From contig QHOD01000211.1 of the NCBI GenBank assembly GCA_003218615.1, positions 1-5,033 on the forward strand: a stretch of DNA of 5,033 nt, read 5' to 3'. Both the position numbers and the translations under genes were made by a program. How positions within the stretch are numbered: position 1 is the first letter of the stretch; the number at the start of each line of letters is the position of its first letter. The notes under the pieces were generated by a model. The model saw nothing but the letters and a program-made list of their open reading frames with translations, was not told where the DNA came from and ran no database searches. The stretch is from Verrucomicrobiota bacterium (GTDB lineage: Bacteria > Verrucomicrobiota > Verrucomicrobiia > Chthoniobacterales > UBA10450). Shown here one piece after another: positions 1-5,032 of the stretch.

Positions 1-268
1 CATTGCCGTAAAAGCGCAAGACGTAAATGTCCGCTCTGCCTTTGGATCGCGCCAGATTGGATTGTGCAGTCCAAACTTCCAGTTGTCCGTTTTCGAACGG
101 AATGGTTTTTCGGACGGCCCCGCCCGCATTGATCGGCGCCCTTGTTGGAAACAAAATCAGATGGTCCGGCAAATGACCGAAAAACATCGCGGCAAAGTAT
201 ACGACGCCGATTGCAAGGACGACGCGAAGTCTGGGCAAAATCTTCGGTTTCGATCCTCCGCTAGTCAC
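1..268 (-). CDS. Membrane-anchored alpha/beta hydrolase, N-terminal part, cut by the window edge
   Basis: Reading the minus strand from a GTG at 268 gives 89 stop-free codons to the left edge. Residues about 15-31 form one hydrophobic segment (LRVVLAIGVVYFAAMFFG), probably an uncleaved signal anchor. It is followed by LPDHLILFPTRAP, which resembles the 'LLYFPTR.P' stretch that follows the anchor in Bem46/YfhR-like serine hydrolases (COG1073). The fragment ends in IYVLRFYGN, matching the beta-strand and 'F.GN' turn that form the oxyanion-hole region in that family. The catalytic Ser, Asp and His lie outside the window, so activity cannot be judged. The start is uncertain: GTG 268 has no Shine-Dalgarno, while a GGAGGA (259-254) sits 15 bases before an in-frame TTG at 238. 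The frame also stays open for some codons upstream of 268. It lies downstream of and co-oriented with the DUF1059 and peroxiredoxin genes, so co-transcription is plausible. Confidence 0.6.
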   Translation of the reverse strand, partial: MTSGGSKPKILPRLRVVLAIGVVYFAAMFFGHLPDHLILFPTRAPINAGGAVRKTIPFENGQLEVWTAQSNLARSKGRADIYVLRFYGN

Positions 269-270
269 AT

Positions 271-282
271 TTGTTCGAACAA
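271..282. promoter_or_regulatory. Perfect 12-bp palindrome upstream of the hydrolase start
   Basis: TTGTTCGAACAA reads identically on both strands. It lies in the 108-base gap between the DUF1059 stop (377) and the possible hydrolase start (268). The position suits an operator for the hydrolase gene, but there is one copy only and no recognised regulator consensus. The rest of the 269-376 gap shows only a 5-bp hairpin (327-339) without a T-run. Confidence 0.25.
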
Positions 283-376
283 CGCAAGACTGCGCAACTT
301 GTATTCCGGTGGCGCCGCCCTCACGACACGGACTCCGTGCGAAGAGATTGCTGCTGGCCTCTCGGCGAAAATTGAT

Positions 377-568
377 TTAATCGCTCTCGTCTTTGAGCAT
401 CGACTTCATCTGATCGCGCAGCTCGGGCGAACTCTTATGCCCGTGGGCTGAAACGGCATGTTGCACCGCCGCATCGAGCACTTCTTCTTCTGTGCCCGAA
501 ATTTTCAGCGAGCAGTTCTTTTCGCTCGGATGATCCCTGCAATCAATCGATTTTCTTTGACCTGCCAT
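377..568 (-). CDS. DUF1059 small protein
   Basis: This encodes a 63-residue soluble protein. The opening SIDCRDHPSEKNCSLKISGTEEEVL and the following AVQHAVSAHGH fit the DUF1059 pattern: a 'CRD...C...I....EEE' start followed by a helix with conserved histidines. Cys10, Cys19, His37, His42 and His44 are the visible candidate metal or redox ligands; that role is my inference, as the family has no established function. The length is normal for the family, with a short acidic C-terminal tail. The start is well supported: GGAGGT (578-573) lies 4 bases before the ATG. It begins 16 bases after the peroxiredoxin stop on the same strand, which strongly suggests an operon and a possible stress-related role. 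There is no signal peptide, so it should be cytoplasmic. Confidence 0.85.
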   Translation of the reverse strand: MAGQRKSIDCRDHPSEKNCSLKISGTEEEVLDAAVQHAVSAHGHKSSPELRDQMKSMLKDESD

Positions 569-584
569 TGTGACCTCCGGTTGA

Positions 585-1118
585 TTAACTCTTCTTTAAC
601 TCGGCCAAATCCTTTAGCACCTGCTCGCTGTGGTCGGCTGGTTTCACGCCGGTGTAAACTTTGGCGATCTCGCCTTTCGGACTAACGATGAACGTATTGC
701 GCGCCGCAAGCGTTGTTCCTTTGTAATCCATAACCGATCCATATTCGGTCGACACTTTCGCGTCGGGATCGGCCAACAATTTGAAATTGAGTCCTTCTTT
801 CGTGCAAAAATCCTTATGCGATTGCGCCGTGTCCACGCTCACACCGAGGACGATTGCACCCGCCTGCTCGTACTTCGCAAGGTCGCGCTGGAAATTCCTC
901 GCCTCCATCGTGCAGCCGCTCGTGAAATCTTTCGGATAAAAATAGAGCACGACCCATTTGCCGCGATAATCTTTCAGGCTCACTTGCGAACCGTCTCCAG
1001 TCGTTAAACTAAAGTCCGGCGCCGGCGTCCCCGCTGCAGGTTGCTTCGAAGATTCCGCCGCTGCCATCAAAGTGAACGTGCCAAGAGCGATGATTGCTGA
1101 CAAGATCATGTTTTTCAT
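585..1118 (-). CDS. Exported PrxQ/Bcp-type peroxiredoxin (thiol peroxidase)
   Basis: This 177-residue thioredoxin-fold peroxiredoxin reduces hydrogen peroxide and organic hydroperoxides using thiols. Residues 1-21 are a Sec signal peptide (MKN, a hydrophobic core, then AAA before Glu22), so the mature protein should be periplasmic; no lipobox Cys is present. The AhpC/TSA domain spans about 30-175. The catalytic motif PxxxTxxC is P62-KDF-T66-SG-C69, with Cys69 peroxidatic and Arg140 (AARNTFIV) the likely active-site arginine. The Cys found five residues after the peroxidatic one in E. coli Bcp is Arg74 here. The only other cysteine is Cys105 (KDFCTKEG), 36 residues on, the spacing of the alpha-3 resolving cysteine in Xylella-type PrxQ, so an atypical two-Cys mechanism is likely. 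The start is supported by GGAG (1129-1126) 7 bases upstream. It is first in an apparent operon with the DUF1059 gene. The signal peptide is less usual, as most Bcp proteins are cytoplasmic. Confidence 0.93.
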   Translation of the reverse strand: MKNMILSAIIALGTFTLMAAAESSKQPAAGTPAPDFSLTTGDGSQVSLKDYRGKWVVLYFYPKDFTSGCTMEARNFQRDLAKYEQAGAIVLGVSVDTAQSHKDFCTKEGLNFKLLADPDAKVSTEYGSVMDYKGTTLAARNTFIVSPKGEIAKVYTGVKPADHSEQVLKDLAELKKS

Positions 1119-1139
1119 TTTATGTCTCCAGTTTCTGAG

Positions 1140-1167
1140 ATGTTAGCAGTGATTGGCCGCGAACCAA
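1140..1167 (-). promoter_or_regulatory. Weak candidate sigma70-type promoter for the peroxiredoxin operon
   Basis: On the minus strand, TTGGTT (1167-1162) and TAACAT (1145-1140) are separated by 16 bases, upstream of the peroxiredoxin Shine-Dalgarno. Each hexamer matches the consensus only in part. The divergent gap 1119-1250 (132 bases) must hold the promoters for both the peroxiredoxin operon and hflK. I see no convincing plus-strand promoter in it. Confidence 0.2.
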
Positions 1168-1250
1168 AGGATTACATCGGCGACGAACAACGCGCATGCT
1201 GATTGAAAGCTTGCGCTCTGGGACAGGTTTGAGTCAATAGATGCTCGTTT

Positions 1251-2234
1251 ATGCCTAGGCCGATGATCGCTCAGGACATTCCGATTAGACCTGTACGCTT
1301 AATCCTGGGCCTGATTGCTTGCGTTGGGATTGTCCTTACATTGTTCACGCTTCTGTTCGGTTTCAGAACGATCCCGGCAAACTCCGTCGGTGTGAAGACG
1401 CGCTTTGGCGCGTACCACGACCTCGTAAATCCCGGTCTCACCTATGCCATTCCGTACGTCGATGAGATTCAAATTGTGCCGACGCAGCGTTTATTGAAGC
1501 TCGAGTTCGGTTTCACTTCGCCGAACGCGACTAATATCTACCAGGGCGACAGGGAACCGGAGGAAACCGAGACAATGATCACGGGCGATCTCAACACCGC
1601 CCTCGTTCCGTGGGTCGTGCAGTACCGCATCACCGATCCCAAACTGTACCTCTTTGGCGCCCGCGAGCCTGAGCAAACGTTACGCGATCTTTCCGAGAGC
1701 GTGATGCGCGAAGTAATCGGCGACCGCACCGTGGACGAAGTGCTCACGATCGGACGGCACGACATCGAAACATCGACGTTGAAACGTCTGGCCGATCTTT
1801 GCTCCCAGTACGGCCTGGGAATTCAAATCCAACAAGTACAACTCGCGACCGTGCGTCCGCCGCCCGTGGTGCAGGCCGCGTTCAATGAGGTCAACCAGGC
1901 GCAACAGGAGAAACAAACCGCAATTAACCAAGCCTGGGCCGTCTATAACGATGCCGTACCGAACGCGCGCGGCCAGGCGAAGGAGCGCGAGAAACAAGCC
2001 GAAGCGTATGCCTTCCGCCGGGTGAACGAGGCCAGAGGCCAAGCGCAAAAATTCTCGCTGTTGCTCGCCGAATATCGCAAGGCGCCGGAGATCACGCGAC
2101 GTCGCCTTTATCTCGAAGCGATGCAGGCGATTCTGCCCGGCTTGCAAAAGAAAATCATCATCGACGACAGCTTGAAGAATATTTTCCAGACGCTGCCGCT
2201 CCAACCAGCCGGCGAAACCAGGACGTCGCCATGA
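1251..2234 (+). CDS. hflK: HflK: SPFH/band-7 membrane protein, FtsH-protease modulator subunit
   Basis: This 327-residue protein has a short cytoplasmic N-terminus, one membrane segment (about 17-37), an SPFH/band-7 domain (about 38-215) and an Ala/Gln/Glu-rich helical region (about 210-280) typical of the HflKC coiled-coil cage. HflK signatures are clear: ETETMITGDLNTALVPWVVQ, YRITDPKLYLF, IGRHDIE, VRPPPVVQAAFNEVNQAQQEK, then PNARGQA and RRRLYLEAM. In E. coli, HflK pairs with HflC to enclose the AAA protease FtsH and control its access to membrane substrates; the bulk of the complex is periplasmic. The protein is shorter than E. coli HflK (419 aa) because it lacks the long glycine-rich N-terminus. 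ATG 1251 has no good ribosome site, and Met5 (1263) is an alternative start; an in-frame TGA at 1230-1232 blocks a much longer form. The last four bases overlap hflC, so the two are translationally coupled. No ftsH or hflX lies in the window. Confidence 0.9.
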   Translation: MPRPMIAQDIPIRPVRLILGLIACVGIVLTLFTLLFGFRTIPANSVGVKTRFGAYHDLVNPGLTYAIPYVDEIQIVPTQRLLKLEFGFTSPNATNIYQGDREPEETETMITGDLNTALVPWVVQYRITDPKLYLFGAREPEQTLRDLSESVMREVIGDRTVDEVLTIGRHDIETSTLKRLADLCSQYGLGIQIQQVQLATVRPPPVVQAAFNEVNQAQQEKQTAINQAWAVYNDAVPNARGQAKEREKQAEAYAFRRVNEARGQAQKFSLLLAEYRKAPEITRRRLYLEAMQAILPGLQKKIIIDDSLKNIFQTLPLQPAGETRTSP

Positions 2235-3271
2235 ACGTGATCGACGTGACGCCGCGCCCGGCGGCATTCTCCGCCATCATGCGATTCCTGCAGAGTCGGC
2301 CGATGTCGATCTTAGGCGTCCTTTTTGTTTTGACCGCGCTGAAGTGGGGAGCGTTCCTGTTTATCGTTCATCAGTACGAGAACGTTGTCATTACGCGTTT
2401 CGGCGAAATTGTTCGCACGGTCACCACGCCCGGACTGAAGGTAAAGCTGCCGGTCATCGACAAAGTGCACCGCTTCGACAAGCGCATCCTGGCCTGGGAT
2501 GGACCGCCGACGGAATGCCCCACCAAGGACAAACTCTACATCATCGTGGATTGCTTTGCGCGCTGGCACATCAGCGATCCTGTTCTCTACTACAATCGGC
2601 TCAATGACGAACGCAGCGCGCTTTCGCGCCTCGACGACATCCTCGGCAGCGAGACGCGGACCGCGGTTGCGACGCACGATCTTGTGGAGATCATTCGGGT
2701 GACCAAGGGGCGAACGCCATTGCGCGATCAAGAGCTGGAGAAAAGTGGCACGCTTCTGCCCAGTTCCATTCCCGATATCGAGCTCGGCCGCGGGGAGATC
2801 GAAAAACAAATCACCGAACGCACCCGTCAAAAGCTCTCCGACTTCGGCATCGAGTTGCTCGACGAGCGTTTCAAGCGCAGCAAATACAATCCGGCTGTCG
2901 CCGAGAAAATTATCGAGCGCATGTCGAGCGAGCGACACCAAATCGCAGCGCGTTTTCGTTCTGAAGGCCGCGGCGAGGCCGCGAATATCAACGGCCAAAA
3001 AGAAAGCGACATGGCCGCGATCAGCTCCACTGCCACTAAGAACGCGCTCGAGATCGAAGGCAAAGCCGACGCCGAAGCGGCTTCCATTTATGCTGTAGCC
3101 TTCAATCCTCCCGATGCGCAGGAACTTTATTCCTTTCTGCGCAGCCTTGATGTCATGCGTGCTGGATTCGAAAAGGATACCACGGCCGTCATTTCTACGA
3201 GTAGCGAACTCGGTCGATTACTTAAATCCATGGCGCCAACCAGCGCAGCGCCGAAGCCAACAGGGCCGTAG
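2231..3271 (+). CDS. hflC: HflC: SPFH/band-7 membrane protein, HflK partner
   Basis: This 346-residue partner of HflK has one membrane segment at about 26-46 (SILGVLFVLTALKWGAFLFI) and an SPFH domain at about 47-220. HflC hallmarks are RFDKRILAWDGPPTECPTKD (82-100), IIVDCFARWHISDP (104-117), RMSSERHQIAARFRSEGRGEA (230-250), EGKADAEAASIYA (276-288) and ELYSFLRSLD (298-307). A stretch at about 158-190 (KGRTPLRDQELEKSGTLLPS) sits where HflC proteins vary. The C-terminal tail is rich in Pro, Ala and Thr. The start is supported by AGGA (2220-2223) 7 bases before the ATG and by the ATGA overlap with hflK; Met17 or Met25, nearer the membrane segment, are less likely starts. Function (with HflK, regulating FtsH-mediated proteolysis) is inferred from the family. 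It converges on the hydrolase gene, 42 bases away, with no clear rho-independent terminator between them. Confidence 0.9.
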   Translation: MNVIDVTPRPAAFSAIMRFLQSRPMSILGVLFVLTALKWGAFLFIVHQYENVVITRFGEIVRTVTTPGLKVKLPVIDKVHRFDKRILAWDGPPTECPTKDKLYIIVDCFARWHISDPVLYYNRLNDERSALSRLDDILGSETRTAVATHDLVEIIRVTKGRTPLRDQELEKSGTLLPSSIPDIELGRGEIEKQITERTRQKLSDFGIELLDERFKRSKYNPAVAEKIIERMSSERHQIAARFRSEGRGEAANINGQKESDMAAISSTATKNALEIEGKADAEAASIYAVAFNPPDAQELYSFLRSLDVMRAGFEKDTTAVISTSSELGRLLKSMAPTSAAPKPTGP

Positions 3272-3313
3272 CGAATTTGGCATTCTGAGTCTGCGGATCA
3301 CGTTTGCCTGGAT

Positions 3314-4255
3314 TCATTTTGATTCAGGTAGGTTCGCGAGAAATGCCAACACTCGGGTTTCATATTCGTGAGGCGCCGCCCGGTGAAGATCGACATGTCC
3401 GGCGTTCGGGACGAACCAGAGTCGTTTGGCAGATCGAGCGCGCTCAAATAATTTTTGTGTGTCGGCCGGTCTGGTGTTGCGATCTTTCTCGCCGCTCATG
3501 ATAAAGATCGGGCAAGCAACCGCCGCAATGTGATCGATCGGATGTAATTGCGCAGGTGAGACGCCAATTCGCCGATGCATTTGCATCAAAAAGAGAGGCG
3601 CAAACATCCGGCCGATTGGCCCGAGGTAATTTTCCATCCGATTGCGTGTGGCGATTTCGATTGTCGGATAGACCGACTCGAGAATCAGCGCATCGACTTT
3701 TAAGGGCGGCGTCGCGAGCAGCGCAGCCACCCCGCCTAACGAACTGCCGATTATTGTAACTCGAGCCGATGGATCGACATGATGAATGAAATCGACGGCG
3801 GCAAACGCATCGCGACTCTCTTTCCAGCCAAACGTGATGTGATCGCCTTTCGTTTCGCCGGTCGCCTGAAAATCAATCAGAAAGACTGAATAGCCCGCAC
3901 GCCGCAAAAATCGCGCACGATCCACCATGCTCAAACGGTTCGCGCGGATTCCTGGCAAAAGAAGAATCACGCAGCGGCTAGTTACGGTCGGGCACCACCA
4001 GCCTTTGACGATGGCGCGTGAGTCGCTTTTGAATTCGACTGTCTCAGCCCCCAGATCCGAGGGAGCTTTTCCCACGCTTATCCGAACTGGTGCAGCCAGC
4101 GCCCATCCAATGGCGAACGGCACCGCGATGCCGATCATCAAAAGAATTGCAGCCAGCGCGAATATCCATTTTTTCTTCACATGAGACTTTGGACGATTGG
4201 CCATTCCACACGCAAGATCGACTACTTCATTTCGTTGCTTGAGCGCTACGAACAT
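3314..4255 (-). CDS. Membrane-anchored alpha/beta hydrolase (serine hydrolase), complete triad
   Basis: This is up to 313 residues. A positively charged stretch (KSHVKKKW) precedes one hydrophobic segment (about 30-54), giving an N-in signal anchor with the catalytic domain on the outer face of the inner membrane. The alpha/beta hydrolase fold follows: ILLLPGIRANR (oxyanion region, about 97-107), GYSVFLIDFQATGET (121-135), nucleophile elbow GSSLGG with Ser172, acid Asp258 in SGEKDRNT, and His287 in PNAGHVD. The triad is complete, so an active esterase, lipase or peptidase-like enzyme is likely; the substrate cannot be told. The overall plan resembles COG1073/BAAT-like hydrolases. The start is uncertain. 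ATG 4255 has only a close AGGA, ATG 4204 (MANRPKSHVKKK, 296 aa) fits the anchor better, and GTG 4180 would exactly abut the divergent DUF488 gene. It converges with hflC. The hydrolase fragment at the left edge has a similar plan, so the two may be distant paralogs. Confidence 0.85.
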   Translation of the reverse strand: MFVALKQRNEVVDLACGMANRPKSHVKKKWIFALAAILLMIGIAVPFAIGWALAAPVRISVGKAPSDLGAETVEFKSDSRAIVKGWWCPTVTSRCVILLLPGIRANRLSMVDRARFLRRAGYSVFLIDFQATGETKGDHITFGWKESRDAFAAVDFIHHVDPSARVTIIGSSLGGVAALLATPPLKVDALILESVYPTIEIATRNRMENYLGPIGRMFAPLFLMQMHRRIGVSPAQLHPIDHIAAVACPIFIMSGEKDRNTRPADTQKLFERARSAKRLWFVPNAGHVDLHRAAPHEYETRVLAFLANLPESK

Positions 4256-4651
4256 TTTCCTGAACTAGGTGGTCGACGAAAACCGAAACACAATTCGCGC
4301 AATACAGCGTGGCGCAATGCTTCTTTTCGCGGCTATGCCGATTACATGGAGACGGAAGAATTTCGCAAAGGTGCGGATCGACTTGTCGATCTTGCAAACG
4401 ATGCCGGACGGACTGCGATTATGTGCGCGGAAGCGCTTTGGTGGCGTTGTCATCGCGCCCTGATTTCCGATTATCTGAAAGCGCGCGGCATCGAGGTCAT
4501 GCATATTATCGACGCAAACAAGAGCGATCCGCATCCGTACACGTCCGCCGCGCGAATCGTGGACGGTGAATTAAGCTACCGTTCCGAATCGCTCCCGCAG
4601 TGCTCCGAAAGCTGGGTCGGCCGGGACTCGAACCCGGAACCAACGCCTTAA
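4181..4651 (+). CDS. DUF488 protein, internally shortened and probably degenerate
   Basis: The start MRLWTIGHSTRKIDYFISLL matches the conserved beginning of DUF488 proteins. ELGGRRKP (28-35), NTAWRNASFRGYADYM (41-56) and the CAEALWWRCHRALI motif (82-95), which carries the family's Cys/His/Arg residues, are also present. Between LLERY (19-23) and EHFPELGG (24-31), however, the roughly 40 residues that normally hold the 'DVR..P.S...P.F' motif are missing, with the frame kept. After LSYRSE (131-136) the family resemblance stops, and the last residues (WVGRDSNPEPTP) are simply the antisense translation of a tRNA T-arm, ending at a TAA in the anticodon loop. The natural C-terminus is therefore probably lost or earlier than the stop. 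There is no Shine-Dalgarno before 4181. Family function is not established. I treat it as a recognisable but likely non-functional gene; a sequence error at the gap is unlikely because the frame is intact. Confidence 0.7.
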   Translation: MRLWTIGHSTRKIDYFISLLERYEHFPELGGRRKPKHNSRNTAWRNASFRGYADYMETEEFRKGADRLVDLANDAGRTAIMCAEALWWRCHRALISDYLKARGIEVMHIIDANKSDPHPYTSAARIVDGELSYRSESLPQCSESWVGRDSNPEPTP

Positions 4652-4657
4652 AAGGGC
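4613..4657 (-). other. 3' half of tRNA-Lys(TTT): probable attachment-site remnant
   Basis: On the minus strand this segment reads as the second half of a tRNA. It has the anticodon loop CTTTTAA (4654-4648, anticodon TTT), the 3' anticodon stem GGCGT, a 5-base variable loop TGGTT, a perfect T-arm with CCGGG/CCCGG stem and TTCGAGT loop (4637-4621), the 3' acceptor strand CCGACCC (4620-4614) and discriminator A (4613). CCA is not encoded. Acceptor, discriminator and anticodon fit tRNA-Lys. The matching 5' half (GGGTCGG acceptor strand, D-arm) is absent: beyond 4657 the anticodon stem already mispairs and the sequence turns AT-rich. A tRNA 3' half alone is the usual trace of site-specific integration by a tyrosine recombinase. 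The segment also forms the 3' end of the DUF488 reading frame on the other strand. Confidence 0.75.
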
Positions 4658-4674
4658 AGTGTTTTACTAGGTAG

Positions 4675-4701
4675 ATTGCTTTGTATTGCTATTTTATTGC
4701 T
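4675..4701 (+). repeat. Three phased ATTGCT direct repeats
   Basis: ATTGCT occurs at 4675-4680, 4685-4690 and 4696-4701, so the spacing is 10 and 11 bases, about one helical turn. The spacers are T-rich. The block lies 18 bases beyond the tRNA half-site, on the side where an integrated element would end. Short phased repeats in that position resemble integrase or excisionase arm-type binding sites. With only three short copies in AT-rich DNA, chance is possible. Confidence 0.4.
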
Positions 4702-4716
4702 GTTTTCAGGGCCTGA

Positions 4717-4824
4717 TTGATTACATCGAATCATAGGCTGAGCCAAAAATTACCGCCGGAAGCTGGCAACGTGATCCCGACGTACAAGCACGCGGGTGAG
4801 TTCAAAGAGTGGTACCTTGGCTAA
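4717..4824 (+). other. Possible remnant reading frame of 35 codons
   Basis: From the TTG after a TGA (4714-4716) to the TAA at 4822-4824, the plus strand is open and ends LPPEAGNVIPTYKHAGEFKEW plus a few residues. The hydrophilic tail with Gly, His, Lys and Trp looks like the end of a real protein rather than random translation. It seems similar to C-terminal tails I associate with small planctomycete or verrucomicrobial proteins, but that recollection is not firm. There is no ATG and no ribosome site. It could be the 3' stump of a gene cut by rearrangement. It ends 4 bases from the stop of the opposing gene, leaving no room for a terminator. Confidence 0.25.
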
Positions 4825-4828
4825 CAAG

Positions 4829-5032
4829 TTATCGCACCGTCGGTTGCCATTGCCATTTGTAAACGTGTTTGTAGTCCTGCAACCAAGCGGTGTAGAGCGC
4901 ATCTTCTTTCCATGCCGAGCCGTGTTGAGGCGCCGTCGGGGGATGTTGCAAAAATGGGTTCTCAGCCCTACGCTCGGCTAGGTGTCCTAAGTCGTAATCG
5001 GAGTCCTTTTTGAGTGGACACCAGAATAATCG
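4829..5032 (-). CDS. C-terminal part of an unrecognised protein, cut by the right edge
   Basis: The minus strand is open from the right edge for 67 codons, ending in TAA at 4831-4829. No ATG occurs inside, so the start must lie beyond the window. The composition looks coding: GHLAERRAENPFLQHPP, then SAWKEDALYTAWLQDYKHVY and a final KWQWQPTVR, with many Trp and Tyr and an aromatic-rich amphipathic end. I do not recognise the family. It lacks the tyrosine-recombinase C-terminal box (LGH...Y), so it is not visibly the integrase expected beside the tRNA half-site. No membrane segment is present in this portion. A plus-strand frame over much of the same interval (4796-4981) has no recognisable motifs and is less convincing. 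If the tRNA half marks an element boundary, this gene would be the element's outermost cargo. Confidence 0.5.
   Translation of the reverse strand, partial: RLFWCPLKKDSDYDLGHLAERRAENPFLQHPPTAPQHGSAWKEDALYTAWLQDYKHVYKWQWQPTVR

Noticed and set aside
327..339. Small hairpin CACGG/CCGTG as a terminator for the DUF1059 gene
   Set aside because: The stem has only 5 bp and no T-run follows on the minus strand.
62..451. Plus-strand frame of 129 codons near the left edge
   Set aside because: It is antisense to the recognisable hydrolase and DUF1059 frames. Its protein is Arg/Cys-rich without motifs, as expected of a shadow frame.
1241..1258. Tiny leader frame ATG-CTC-GTT-TAT-GCC-TAG overlapping the hflK start
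   Set aside because: It has five codons and no clear ribosome site or attenuator structure, so chance is the simplest explanation.
1680..2267. Long minus-strand frame of 195 codons inside hflK
   Set aside because: It is Leu/Arg-rich, has no motifs, and lies antisense to a clear HflK sequence.
2312..2998. Long minus-strand frame of 228 codons inside hflC
   Set aside because: It is a shadow of the well-supported HflC frame, with no recognisable domain or ribosome site.
3307..3328. Hairpin CCTGGAT/ATTCAGG between hflC and the hydrolase as a bidirectional terminator
   Set aside because: The 7-bp stem includes a wobble pair, the loop is 8 bases, and there is no T-run on either strand. It also overlaps the end of the hydrolase coding region.
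4613..4690. Complete tRNA-Lys gene on the minus strand
   Set aside because: No D-arm or 5' acceptor strand GGGTCGG follows the anticodon stem, and the stem mispairs at its outer positions. Only the 3' half is present.
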